64,000 bases of DNA from HRBIN24 sp035574155 (GTDB lineage: Bacteria > Chloroflexota > Dehalococcoidia > SM23-28-2 > HRBIN24). Position 1 is the first letter of the stretch, and every line of letters begins with the position of its first letter. A program made the position numbers and the translations under genes. Of this stretch, positions 34,021-42,400 are shown one piece after another. Under the pieces are notes generated by a model. It was given only the letters and a program-made list of their open reading frames with translations. It had not been told where the DNA came from and made no database searches. The stretch lies in NCBI GenBank assembly GCA_035574155.1, contig DATLZD010000045.1:1-64000 (forward strand), read 5' to 3'.

Positions 34021-35289
34021 ATGGTAGACTGGACTCGAAAAAAGGCCCCGTGGGCTGAGCAGATGCGTCCGCGACTGCGCTTGTTGGCAGTGATCCTGGC
34101 CGTCATCGCCCTGCCAGTGATGGGCGGGGTGGTGGGCTTCGCCCTAGGCGAGAGCAGGGGCAGCCAGCCCCAGACCCGGACGGCGCCCCCTGCCGAGGCC
34201 CCAGACTTCCGAGTCCTGCAGGAGATATACCAGATCCTGAAGGAACGTTATGTCGACCCAGACAAGGTCACGCCCGACCTCCTGCGCACCAGCGCCATTG
34301 ACGGCATGCTCAAGGCCCTGGGCGACCCTCACACCCTCTACATCGACCCCGAGAGCAAGGAGTCGGGCATCGACATCATCACCGGCACCTTCGAGGGCAT
34401 CGGCGCCAGGGTGGAGCAGGACCCCCTCAGCGGCGACATCGTGATCGTCGCCCCCTTCAGCGGGTCCCCGGCTGAGAAGGCGGGCATCCGTCCGGGCGAC
34501 CGGCTGTTGGAGGTGAACGGGGAGTCAACAGCGGGCTGGAGCGTCTCCCAGGCGGTGCGGCGCATCCGCGGCCCCAGGGGCACCTCCGTCACCCTGACTG
34601 TCCAGCACCGCGACGGCAAGGTGGAGCAGATAACCGTCGTCCGCGACCGCATCGTGGTGCCGACGGTGACGGTGCGGCCTGTGACCGACAGCGCCGGCCG
34701 CCAGCTCCCCGACATCGCCCTGGTCCAGATCGAGCAGATCACGGAGCAGACGGTGCCTGACCTGGCCCAGGCCCTGCGGGACCTGAAGAGCAAGGGCACC
34801 CGCGGTCTCGTGCTGGACCTGCGCATCAACCCGGGCGGCTCCCTCAACGCTACCATCAACATCGCTGACATGTTCCTGGACGGGGGCACTATCCTCACCG
34901 AGGTGGAGCGAGGGGGGAAGGAGCGCAGCTTCGAGGCCAGGCCCGGCGGAGAGGGCACCGGCATCCCCCTGGTGGTCCTGGTAGGACCGGGCTCGGCCAG
35001 CGGCGCCGAGGTCCTGGCAGCTGCCCTCCGGGACAACAACCGTGCCATCCTCGTGGGCGAGAAGACCTTCGGCAAGGCAACGGTGAACCAGCTCCATGAC
35101 CTTTCGGACGGCGGCGCCCTCTACGTGACGGTGGCCCGCTGGCTCACCCCCAGGGGCGACCTCATCGAGGGGGTCGGCGTCAGCCCCGACATCCAGGTAT
35201 CCACCGACCAGGGCCAGGGGGGCCGCGACCTGGCCCTGGAGACGGCCGTCAATCACCTGCGCCAGGTCATCGCCCAGGCCGGGCGCTGA
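34021..35289 (+). CDS. ctpA: S41-family C-terminal processing peptidase
   Basis: The 422-residue protein has an N-terminal membrane segment (LLAVILAVIALPVMGGVVGFAL, about residues 18-40), which should anchor it outside the cytoplasmic membrane. Domains in order are an N-terminal helical part with DGMLKALGDPHTLYI, a PDZ domain (about 120-205, with SPAEKAGIRPGDRLLEVNG) and the S41 catalytic core. The catalytic Ser is in VGPGSASGAEVLAAAL and the Lys in VGEKTFGKATVNQ. It trims protein C-termini and may act in envelope quality control. smpB follows after 4 bases. Confidence 0.94.
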   Translation: MVDWTRKKAPWAEQMRPRLRLLAVILAVIALPVMGGVVGFALGESRGSQPQTRTAPPAEAPDFRVLQEIYQILKERYVDPDKVTPDLLRTSAIDGMLKALGDPHTLYIDPESKESGIDIITGTFEGIGARVEQDPLSGDIVIVAPFSGSPAEKAGIRPGDRLLEVNGESTAGWSVSQAVRRIRGPRGTSVTLTVQHRDGKVEQITVVRDRIVVPTVTVRPVTDSAGRQLPDIALVQIEQITEQTVPDLAQALRDLKSKGTRGLVLDLRINPGGSLNATINIADMFLDGGTILTEVERGGKERSFEARPGGEGTGIPLVVLVGPGSASGAEVLAAALRDNNRAILVGEKTFGKATVNQLHDLSDGGALYVTVARWLTPRGDLIEGVGVSPDIQVSTDQGQGGRDLALETAVNHLRQVIAQAGR

Positions 35290-35293
35290 TGTT

Positions 35294-35779
35294 ATGTCGA
35301 GCAAACGCCAGGCCCCGTCCGCGGGCGAAAAGACCATCACCGTCAACCGCAAGGCCTACCACGATTACCAGGTCCTAAAGACCTACGAGGCGGGGATCCA
35401 GCTCACCGGGACCGAGATCAAGTCCATCCGCCTGGGCCGGGTGAACCTCCGCGACGCCTACGTGCGGCCCGAGAACGGAGAGATGTGGCTGGTGGGCGCC
35501 CACATCGCCCACTACCCGCCGGCCGGACGTTGGAACCACGACCCCACCCGCAAGCGTCGTCTGTTGCTGACCCGCCGGGAGATCCGCCAGCTGGAGGAGG
35601 CGCTGCGCAAGGGCCAGGGCATGACCGTTGTCCCTCTGAGGCTTTATATCAATAGCCGTGGACTGGCCAAGCTGGAGATCGCCTTGGCCAAGGGCAAGCG
35701 CAAGTATGATAAGCGGGAGGAGCTGGCGCGCAAAGAGGCGGAGCGGCGCATGCGTCAGGCCCTATTGCGGCGGGCCTAG
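35294..35779 (+). CDS. smpB: SsrA-binding protein SmpB
   Basis: SmpB binds the tRNA-like domain of tmRNA and brings it to stalled ribosomes. The 161-residue sequence has ITVNRKAYHDYQVLKTYEAGIQLTGTEIKS, the GRVNLRDAYV strand, HDPTRKRRLLLTRREI and the basic C-terminal tail KRKYDKREELARKEAERRM. The ssrA gene lies 129 bases downstream on the same strand, the classic pairing. It starts 4 bases after the ctpA stop. Confidence 0.97.
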   Translation: MSSKRQAPSAGEKTITVNRKAYHDYQVLKTYEAGIQLTGTEIKSIRLGRVNLRDAYVRPENGEMWLVGAHIAHYPPAGRWNHDPTRKRRLLLTRREIRQLEEALRKGQGMTVVPLRLYINSRGLAKLEIALAKGKRKYDKREELARKEAERRMRQALLRRA

Positions 35780-35865
35780 CCCGCACACCCCCCAGGGATC
35801 CCACAGGACATTGCCCGTCCACCGCCGGTGGATGCCCGCCCTCGCTGGCCGGTGCCGGCCGCTGC

Positions 35866-35895
35866 TTGGCAGGGCAGCCGGCGGTGCGCTAGAAT
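35866..35895 (+). promoter_or_regulatory. promoter of ssrA
   Basis: TTGGCA (35866-35871) and TAGAAT (35890-35895) are separated by 18 bases. The predicted start near 35902 is a few bases before the mature tmRNA 5' end at 35909. Confidence 0.65.
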
Positions 35896-35908
35896 ACAAC
35901 TGCCGAGT

Positions 35909-36262
35909 GGGGACGAGCGGGTTTCGACAGGGAAGGTCGGGCCCGGACAGCAGGCCGAGGTCGCCACAGCCCTCGCTAAACAGGTGGCAAAAAGTAACTG
36001 GCGAGCGCGAACTCGCTCTCGCCGCCTAAGAACTAGGCGGCGCGTTGCCCCGGCCCTCCTCCTGCGGGCCGGAAGCGGCGCCAGAGAGCAGGGGTGCCGC
36101 CTCCCCGACGCCGATAGGGGCGGCGTAAGACAGATCGGCTGGCCCGTCGGCACGCAGCCAGCGGCGGTACGACGGGCGAGAGCCAAGCGCTGGCTAAGCC
36201 TGTAGCCGGTCCGGGTTGGTCTTCCCCTGGACGAGGGGTTCGACTCCCCTCCGTCTCCACCA
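35909..36262 (+). ncRNA. ssrA: transfer-messenger RNA (tmRNA)
   Basis: The 354-base RNA starts GGGGACG, which pairs with CGTCTCC before the encoded ACCA at the end. The T-arm GGTTCGACTCC is present near 36240. The 5' part has the TTTCGACAGGG typical of tmRNA. The tag reading frame ends GGC GAG CGC GAA CTC GCT CTC GCC GCC TAA, encoding GERELALAA, preceded by the A-rich AAAAAGTAACT. This tag resembles the GERELVLAG I recall for Dehalococcoides. Together with SmpB it rescues stalled ribosomes and marks the product for proteolysis. Confidence 0.96.
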
Positions 36263-36276
36263 ATTTCTTTTTCAGG
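36248..36276 (+). repeat. tmRNA 3'-end direct repeat, copy 1
   Basis: This 29-base stretch covers the last 15 bases of ssrA, including CCA, plus the following AATTTCTTTTTCAGG. An exact second copy starts 65 bases downstream. The T-rich part may serve as the tmRNA termination tract. Confidence 0.9.
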
Positions 36277-36312
36277 TCATCCAGCCTCAGCCCGCACGGG
36301 AGCCTGTCCCCG

Positions 36313-36341
36313 CCTCCGTCTCCACCAATTTCTTTTTCAGG
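36313..36341 (+). repeat. tmRNA 3'-end direct repeat, copy 2 (possible att scar)
   Basis: This is an exact 29-base copy of the ssrA 3' end and its downstream T-rich tract; flanking bases differ on both sides. Thirty-six bases lie between the copies. The minus-strand MFS gene ends inside it: the TGA stop at 36339-36337 comes from the repeat. Integrative elements often use the tmRNA 3' end as attB and leave such duplications. Confidence 0.85.
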
Positions 36342-37626
36342 CCCCTCGCGATGCCCCCTCCCTCTTCTCCGACCGCAACCTCCTGCCCAGGGGACCCACT
36401 GCCAGGAAGCAGAGGGCCGATAGGCCGAAGCTGGCCATGAACATGGCCAGCGCCGCATCGTAGTTGCCCAGGGCATCGTAGAGCACGCTGGCCAGGAACG
36501 GCCCCAGGGCGAACCCCATGCTGGACACGACCCCCGAGGCGCCCAGCACCGAACCGAAGTGGGCGGTGCCGAAGTAGCGACCGATGAGGAGGGGCTCAAT
36601 GACGGCGCCGTTGGCCTGCCCCACCGCCCATGCCGGCACGAAGACGGCCAGCGTCGGCGGGGCTGTCTCCCACAGCAGCAGCCCGAGGGCCGCAGCCTGC
36701 AAAAGTGCGATGCTGGCCCCCAACGTTCGCGGCGGGAAGCGGTCCGTGAGCCCACCCAGCGCTATGCGCAGGGCCGTGTAGAGGGCAGTGATGGCCGACA
36801 CCAGGGCCGCCGCCCCTCCCGGCGACATCCCCTCCGACCGCAGGAATGGCACGGCATGGATAAGGAAGGAGAGCTGGGCCATGTAGAGCAGGCCCTGCCC
36901 CAGGGCGATGGCCCAGAACACCGGCGTCCGAACCGCCTCCGCCAGTCGGTAGCTGACAGCGCTGACCGCCACCGGCGACGAGGCCTGTCCGTGCGGCGGT
37001 GCCGGCTCCTCCAGTCCCATCTCAGCGGGACTATCGCGGACGATGAACAGGGCCACCGGCAGGAAGTAGGCCAGCAGGGCCACCCCCGAGCAGACGAAGG
37101 CCTGCCGCCACCCCCACTCCTCGATGAGGAACACCAGCAGCGGCGTGAAGATGAAGCCTCCCAGGCCCAGCCCCGAGCTGGCCAGGCTCATGGCCTGTCC
37201 CCTGCGCCACCGGAACCAGCGCGAGACCAACGACTGGACGACGACGTTGCCCAGCCAGGCGCGGGTCACGGCCGCCATCAGCAACAGGGCGTAAAAGTGC
37301 CAAAGGGAACGCATGCCCGCCAGCAGGAAGTAGGTGATGGCGGTGGGCACCGTCCCCGCCAGGAAGGCCGAGCGCACTCCCAGGCGGTCCACCCACCAGC
37401 CCGCCGCCGGCCCGGCCAGGGCGGTCAGGGCCCAGGTCAGGCCCACCGCCCCCGACAGCTCCGTGCGGGTCCAGCCCATGTCCCGCTCCAGGGACTCGAA
37501 GTACAGGCCGTAGGCCCAGAAGGAGACGCCGGAGCCCACCGCCAGGGCGCCCGTGGCGACCAGGGCCATCCACCACCCGTAGTAGGAGGGTGCCCGCAGT
37601 GGCAGGGCGAGGGCCTTTACCTTCAC
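36337..37626 (-). CDS. MFS transporter
   Basis: This 429-residue major facilitator has about 12 hydrophobic segments, with the GPAAGWWVDRLGVRSAFLAG loop between helices 2 and 3 and a repeated GGLTDRFPPRTLG loop in the second half. The first segment is YYGWWMALVATGALAVGSGV, reminiscent of the oxalate/formate antiporter-like or monocarboxylate-type MFS. The GTG at 37626 overlaps the cobQ stop (GTGA), so it is translationally coupled to cobQ; upstream open frame is antisense-like. The substrate is unknown, and a link to corrinoids rests only on coupling. The 3' end lies in the tmRNA repeat. Confidence 0.88.
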   Translation of the reverse strand: MKVKALALPLRAPSYYGWWMALVATGALAVGSGVSFWAYGLYFESLERDMGWTRTELSGAVGLTWALTALAGPAAGWWVDRLGVRSAFLAGTVPTAITYFLLAGMRSLWHFYALLLMAAVTRAWLGNVVVQSLVSRWFRWRRGQAMSLASSGLGLGGFIFTPLLVFLIEEWGWRQAFVCSGVALLAYFLPVALFIVRDSPAEMGLEEPAPPHGQASSPVAVSAVSYRLAEAVRTPVFWAIALGQGLLYMAQLSFLIHAVPFLRSEGMSPGGAAALVSAITALYTALRIALGGLTDRFPPRTLGASIALLQAAALGLLLWETAPPTLAVFVPAWAVGQANGAVIEPLLIGRYFGTAHFGSVLGASGVVSSMGFALGPFLASVLYDALGNYDAALAMFMASFGLSALCFLAVGPLGRRLRSEKREGASRGA

Positions 37627-39128
37627 CCCTCCAGTCCCAGCAGCCGGTATATCAGGCCCATGTCCAGGTGGGATCGCACCAGGGCCGCCAGTCGGTCGTA
37701 GGGGTCGGCCCCAGCGTCGTCCGATCGCGGCAGGGAGACCCCCTTGCGGCGGGCCAGGTTGCCCAGAAGCCGCCGCCGCAGGTGGTGGTTGTGGAACAGA
37801 CCGTGGAGATAGGTCCCCAGCAGCCAGCCGTCCTCGCTGAGGGCCCCATCGGGCACGTGGCACGCCTCCCCCGACCGGGACAGGACAACGAAGGGCGCAT
37901 CGGCCCCGCCCCGGGACTCGCCCATGTGGATCTCGTAGCCCCGCAGCAGCATGCCGCGGCAGCCCTCCAGCAGGCCGCGCCCGGCCTCGACCCTCGCCTC
38001 CACCTGGTGCGTGGTCTTGGCCGAGCGGAAGACGGTGGTGACGGGTAGCAGCCCCAGCCCCTTGGCCCGCGGTAGGGGGCTCTCCACCCCCTGGGGGTCC
38101 AGCACCGCCTGGCCCAACATCTGGAAACCGCCGCAGATGCCCACCACGGCCGTGCCCGTCGAAGCGGCACGGACGATGGCCTCCGCCAGGCCCGTGGCGC
38201 GCAGGTGCTCCAGGTCGGCCACGGTGGTCTTGGTGCCGGGGATGACTACCAGGTCAGGCCGTCCCAGCTCCTGGCCCTCGTTAACGAAGCGGAGCCCCAC
38301 CCCCGGCTCCCTCCGCAGGGGATCAAGGTCGTCGAAGTTGGCGATGCGAGGCAGGCGCACCGCCGCCACGTCCAGCAGCCCCTGGGCCTGCCTCGGCGCC
38401 CCCTCCAGGGCCACCGAGTCCTCCTCCGGCAGTGCCAGGCCCGGGTCGTAGGGGATGACGCCAGCCACCGGCAGGCCTGTGCGACTCTCGAGGAAGCGCA
38501 GGCCGGGCAGCAGCAGGGACTTGTCGCCCCGGAACTTGTTGATGACCAGGGCCTTCACCAGCGCCCGTTCCTGCGGCTCCAGCAGCTCCACGGTCCCCAC
38601 CAGCTGGGCGAAGACGCCGCCCCGGTCTATGTCCCCCACCAGCAGGACAGGCGCGCCCACCTGGCGGGCCAGCCCCATGTTGACTATGTCGTGGGCCCTG
38701 AGGTTCACCTCCGCCGGGCTGCCCGCCCCTTCCATCACCACCACGTCGTAGCGGGAGCGGAGCCGCTCCAGGGCCTCCAGCACCGTCGGGAACAGGGATG
38801 GCTTCAGGCGGTGATAGTCGGCGGCCCCGTAGGAGCCGATGGGCCGTCCCATGACCACCACCTGACTGCGATGGTCGGCCTCGGGCTTGAGGAGGACGGG
38901 GTTCATCTCCACCGCTGGTGGTATGCCGGCGGCCTCCGCCTGCACGGCCTGGGCACGCCCTATCTCCAGGCCATCGGGGGTGACGAAGGAGTTGAGGGCC
39001 ATGTTCTGGGCCTTGAAGGGGGCCACCCGTAGCCCGTCCTGCAGGAGGATGCGGCAGAGGGCGGCCACCAACACCGTCTTGCCGACGTGGGACATGGTGC
39101 CCTGGACCATAAGCAGGCGGCCGCCCAT
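37623..39128 (-). CDS. cobQ: cobyric acid synthase
   Basis: CobQ (CbiP) amidates four side chains of adenosylcobyrinic acid a,c-diamide using glutamine and ATP. The 501-residue enzyme has the P-loop-like GTMSHVGKTVLVAALCRIL, the FKAQNMALNSFVTPDGLEIGRAQ motif, the amidotransferase Cys in VGICGGFQMLG, and the C-terminal His in GTYLHGLFHN. It is divergent from cobN across the riboswitch, and runs into the MFS gene. It is the only late corrin gene on the minus strand. Confidence 0.96.
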   Translation of the reverse strand: MGGRLLMVQGTMSHVGKTVLVAALCRILLQDGLRVAPFKAQNMALNSFVTPDGLEIGRAQAVQAEAAGIPPAVEMNPVLLKPEADHRSQVVVMGRPIGSYGAADYHRLKPSLFPTVLEALERLRSRYDVVVMEGAGSPAEVNLRAHDIVNMGLARQVGAPVLLVGDIDRGGVFAQLVGTVELLEPQERALVKALVINKFRGDKSLLLPGLRFLESRTGLPVAGVIPYDPGLALPEEDSVALEGAPRQAQGLLDVAAVRLPRIANFDDLDPLRREPGVGLRFVNEGQELGRPDLVVIPGTKTTVADLEHLRATGLAEAIVRAASTGTAVVGICGGFQMLGQAVLDPQGVESPLPRAKGLGLLPVTTVFRSAKTTHQVEARVEAGRGLLEGCRGMLLRGYEIHMGESRGGADAPFVVLSRSGEACHVPDGALSEDGWLLGTYLHGLFHNHHLRRRLLGNLARRKGVSLPRSDDAGADPYDRLAALVRSHLDMGLIYRLLGLEG

Positions 39129-39160
39129 CGGCTCCTATGCTATCACGCCCACCGGCAAGC

Positions 39161-39189
39161 TTGACGGGGGCAGCGGCCTATGTTAAGAA
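39161..39189 (+). promoter_or_regulatory. candidate promoter of the cobalamin operon
   Basis: TTGACG (39161-39166) and TAAGAA (39184-39189) are 17 bases apart, about 30 bases before the riboswitch. The -10 match is weak (three of six), so this is a tentative call. Confidence 0.35.
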
Positions 39190-39221
39190 GAGGGCGACCG
39201 ACAACCGCATAGGCTGTCTCC

Positions 39222-39370
39222 CGGGTGCCCGCAAGGGCCTAACAGGGAAGAGGGGTAAAAGCCCCCGCGGCCGCGCCACTGTGAGCGGGGAGCCCCGGCA
39301 AGGGCCACTGTCCCGGCAGGGGATGGGAAGGCGCCGAGGGCGACGATCCGCCAGCCAGGAGACCTGCCCG
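39222..39370 (+). promoter_or_regulatory. cobalamin riboswitch
   Basis: The segment carries the ordered marks of the adenosylcobalamin-class riboswitch: GGTGCC at the 5' side, a GGGAA/TAAAAGCCCCC region, GCCACTGTGAGCGGGGAGCC, a second GCCACTGT, GGGAAGGC, and the B12 box GCCAGCCAGGAGACCTGCC (39351-39369). It lies about 100 bases upstream of cobN on the same strand and should repress the 16 kb corrin and cobalt-uptake operon when cobalamin is abundant. Confidence 0.92.
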
Positions 39371-39433
39371 GGAGACGGGCGCGGACCTCCTCGCGTCGGG
39401 GAGGGCGCCCAGGTGGGCCGTATGGCCTCTCCT

Positions 39434-39466
39434 GTCCGCTCTCCCCCAGGGGCGGGGGAAGCGGAC
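39434..39466 (+). promoter_or_regulatory. hairpin sequestering the cobN ribosome-binding site
   Basis: GTCCGC (39434-39439) pairs with GCGGAC (39461-39466), and CCCCC (39443-39447) with GGGGG (39454-39458). The GGGGGAAG Shine-Dalgarno of cobN sits in the 3' arm, which ends one base before the ATG at 39468. No U-run follows. This fits the expression platform of a riboswitch working on translation rather than termination. Confidence 0.65.
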
Positions 39467-39467
39467 G

Positions 39468-42400
39468 ATGATCGTCTTCTTGACGACGGCCGACACCGAC
39501 CTGCAGGCCCTGTCAGGGGCCCTGGACCGCCTCCCCCCCGACTTCCCGCCCGTCGTCGCCCGCCACGTCCGCCAGCTGGCCTCGCCCGAGGCGGTGGACT
39601 CCTTCGTCCAGTCGGTGGTCCAGCGCGCCTCCCTGGTCCTGGTCCGCCTCCTCGGGGGCAAACGGGCCTTCGAGGTCGGCATGGAGCGTCTGGCTACGTT
39701 ATGTCGAGAAAACGGCATCCCCTTGGTGGCCTGTCCGGGAGAGGCGACCCGTGACCCGGCGCTGGAGGCCCTATGCACCGTGCCGGCACCGCTGGTCGCC
39801 CGCGCCTACGAGTACCTGGTCCACGGCGGCGCTGAGAACCTGCGCCACCTGCTCCTGTTCCTTAGCGACCGCCTCCTGGGCACCGAGTACGGCCACGGGC
39901 CGCCCAGCCCCCTCCCCTGGGACGGCGTCTACCGGCCCGGCGTGGGAGAAGTGCTCTCCTCGGCCGACTACCGCCGTCGCTACTGGCGTGGGGAGGGACC
40001 GCGGGTGGCCGTCCTCTTCTACCGCGCCCTCTGGGCCAGCGGGAACACCGAGGCCATCGATGCCCTGGTGGAGGCGATGGAGGAAAGGGGGGCCGACGTG
40101 CTGCCCGTCTTCTGCTACAGCCTGCGGGACGAGGCCAGCGGCCCGGGGCAACTGCCCCTGGCCCTCCGCCGTCACCTCCTGGACGACGATGGGCGTCCCC
40201 TGGTGGAGTGCATCGTCTCCACCCTCAGCTTCGCCCTAGCCCGTGACGACCCCGACGTCACCGCCCGCGCCCTAGCAGCCCTGGACGTCCCCATCGTCCA
40301 GGCAGTCCTGTCCACCACTTCCCGGCAGGAGTGGGAGGAGAGCGCCGTCGGCCTCTCGCCCCTCGACGTGGCTATGAACGTGGCCCTGCCCGAGCTCGAC
40401 GGACGCATCATTTCCCTGCCCATCGGCTTCAAGGAGGAGCGTCCCGACCCCCGTCTGGGAGTGACGGTGGCCCGCGCTGTCCCCCATCCCGAGCTGGTGG
40501 CCATAGTCGCCCGGCAGGCCCTGCGCTGGGCGGAGCTGCGCCGCAAGCCCAACGCCGAGAAGCGCATCGCCATAGTCCTCAGCAACTATCCCACCCGCAG
40601 CGCCCGCGCCGGCAACGCGGTGGGCCTCGATACCCCCGCCTCGGCCGTCCGACTCCTGGCAGCCCTGCGCGAGGCGGGGTACCGGGTGCCGGAGGTGCCA
40701 GCCGACGGCGACCAGCTCATGCGGCGGCTGCTGGCCACGGGCAGCTACGACCGAGAGCACCTGACGGAGGGGCACCTGGCCAACGCGCCCGGGCAGGTGA
40801 GCGAGGCCCAGTACCGGCGCTGGTTCCAAGAGCTGCCTGGGGCGCTCCAACGGGAGGTGGAGAGTGCCTGGGGGCCGCCACCGGGCCAGGTCTACCGTGC
40901 CGACGGCGGCCTGGCCATTCCCGGCCTGGTGCTGGGCAACGTCTACCTGGGGCTGCAGCCGCCCCGCGGCTTCGGCGAGGACCCCATGGCCGTCTACCAC
41001 AGCCCCGACCTGCCGCCCACCCACCACTACCTAGCCTTCTACCGCTGGCTGCGGGACGGCTTCGCCGCCGACGCCGTCGTCCACCTGGGCAAGCACGGCA
41101 CCCTGGAGTGGCTGCCGGGCAAGGGCATCGGGCTATCGCCCGAATGCTATCCGGTCGCCTGTCTGCCTGACCTGCCCCTGTTCTACCCCTTCATCGTCAA
41201 CGACCCCGGTGAGGGCGCCCAGGCAAAGCGCCGCGCCCACGCCGTGATCATCGACCACCTGATGCCGCCCATGACTGCCGCTGGGACATACGGAGACCTG
41301 GCACGGCTGGAGCAGCTCATGGACGAGTATGCCCGTGCCCAGGCCATGGACCCGGCCAAGCTCCCCCTCGTGCGCGCCCAGATCTGGGAGCTGGTGGAGA
41401 GGTCCAACCTCCACCGCGACCTGGGGGTGGAACGAGAGCCGGAGGACTTCGACTCCTTCCTGCTGCACGTGGACGGCTACATCTGCGAGCTGAAGGACGC
41501 CATCATCCGCGGTGGGCTGCACGTGCTGGGGGAGCTGCCCCGGGGCGATGCCCTCATCGACACCCTGCTGGCCCTGACCAGGCTGGACAACGGCGACGTC
41601 CCCTCCCTGCGGCGGGCAGTGGCCGAGGCCGTGGGCGTGCCCTACCAGGACTTGCGCGCCGACCTGGGCATGCCCTATGACGGCCCCCAGGCCGACGCCC
41701 TGAGGTCCCTCGGCCTGCCGCTGCGGACCCGCGGCGACGCCCTGGCAGCGGTGGACGCCCTCTGCCGTCGACTGCTGGAGGCCCTCCAGTCCCGCGGCTT
41801 CGAGGCCTCCGCCGTCGCCGACGCCCAACGGCAGGTCCTGGGGGGCGTCCATGATGGGGTATCGCGGACACTACAGCACATCTGCAGCAGGCTGGTGCCG
41901 GACCTGGAGCGCACCGGCGACGAGATAGGCAACCTGCTGCGGGGGCTGTCGGGCGGCTTCGTGCCCCCCGGCCCCAGCGGCTCGCCCACCCGCGGCATGG
42001 CCAACGTCCTGCCCACCGGCCGCAATTTCTATTCCCTGGACCCGCGCTCTGTGCCGTCCCCCTTCGCCTGGGAGGTAGGCAGGGCGCTAGCCGAGGGGCT
42101 GGTCCAACGCTACCTGCGGGACGAGGGACGCTACCCCGAGATGGTGGGGCTGGTGGTGTGGGGCACCGCCGTGATGCGGACCCACGGCGACGACATCGCC
42201 CAGGCCCTGGCGCTGCTGGGCGTCCGCCCTCGCTGGCGGGAGGAGGACGGCCGCGTCGTGGGCCTCGAGGTCATACCCTTGGAGGAGCTAGGGCGGCCCC
42301 GCATCGACGTCACCCTGCGCATCTCCGGCTTCTTCCGCGACGCCTTCCCCAACCTGGTGGCCCTGCTGGACGAGGCCATCGAGACGGTGGCCAACCTGGA

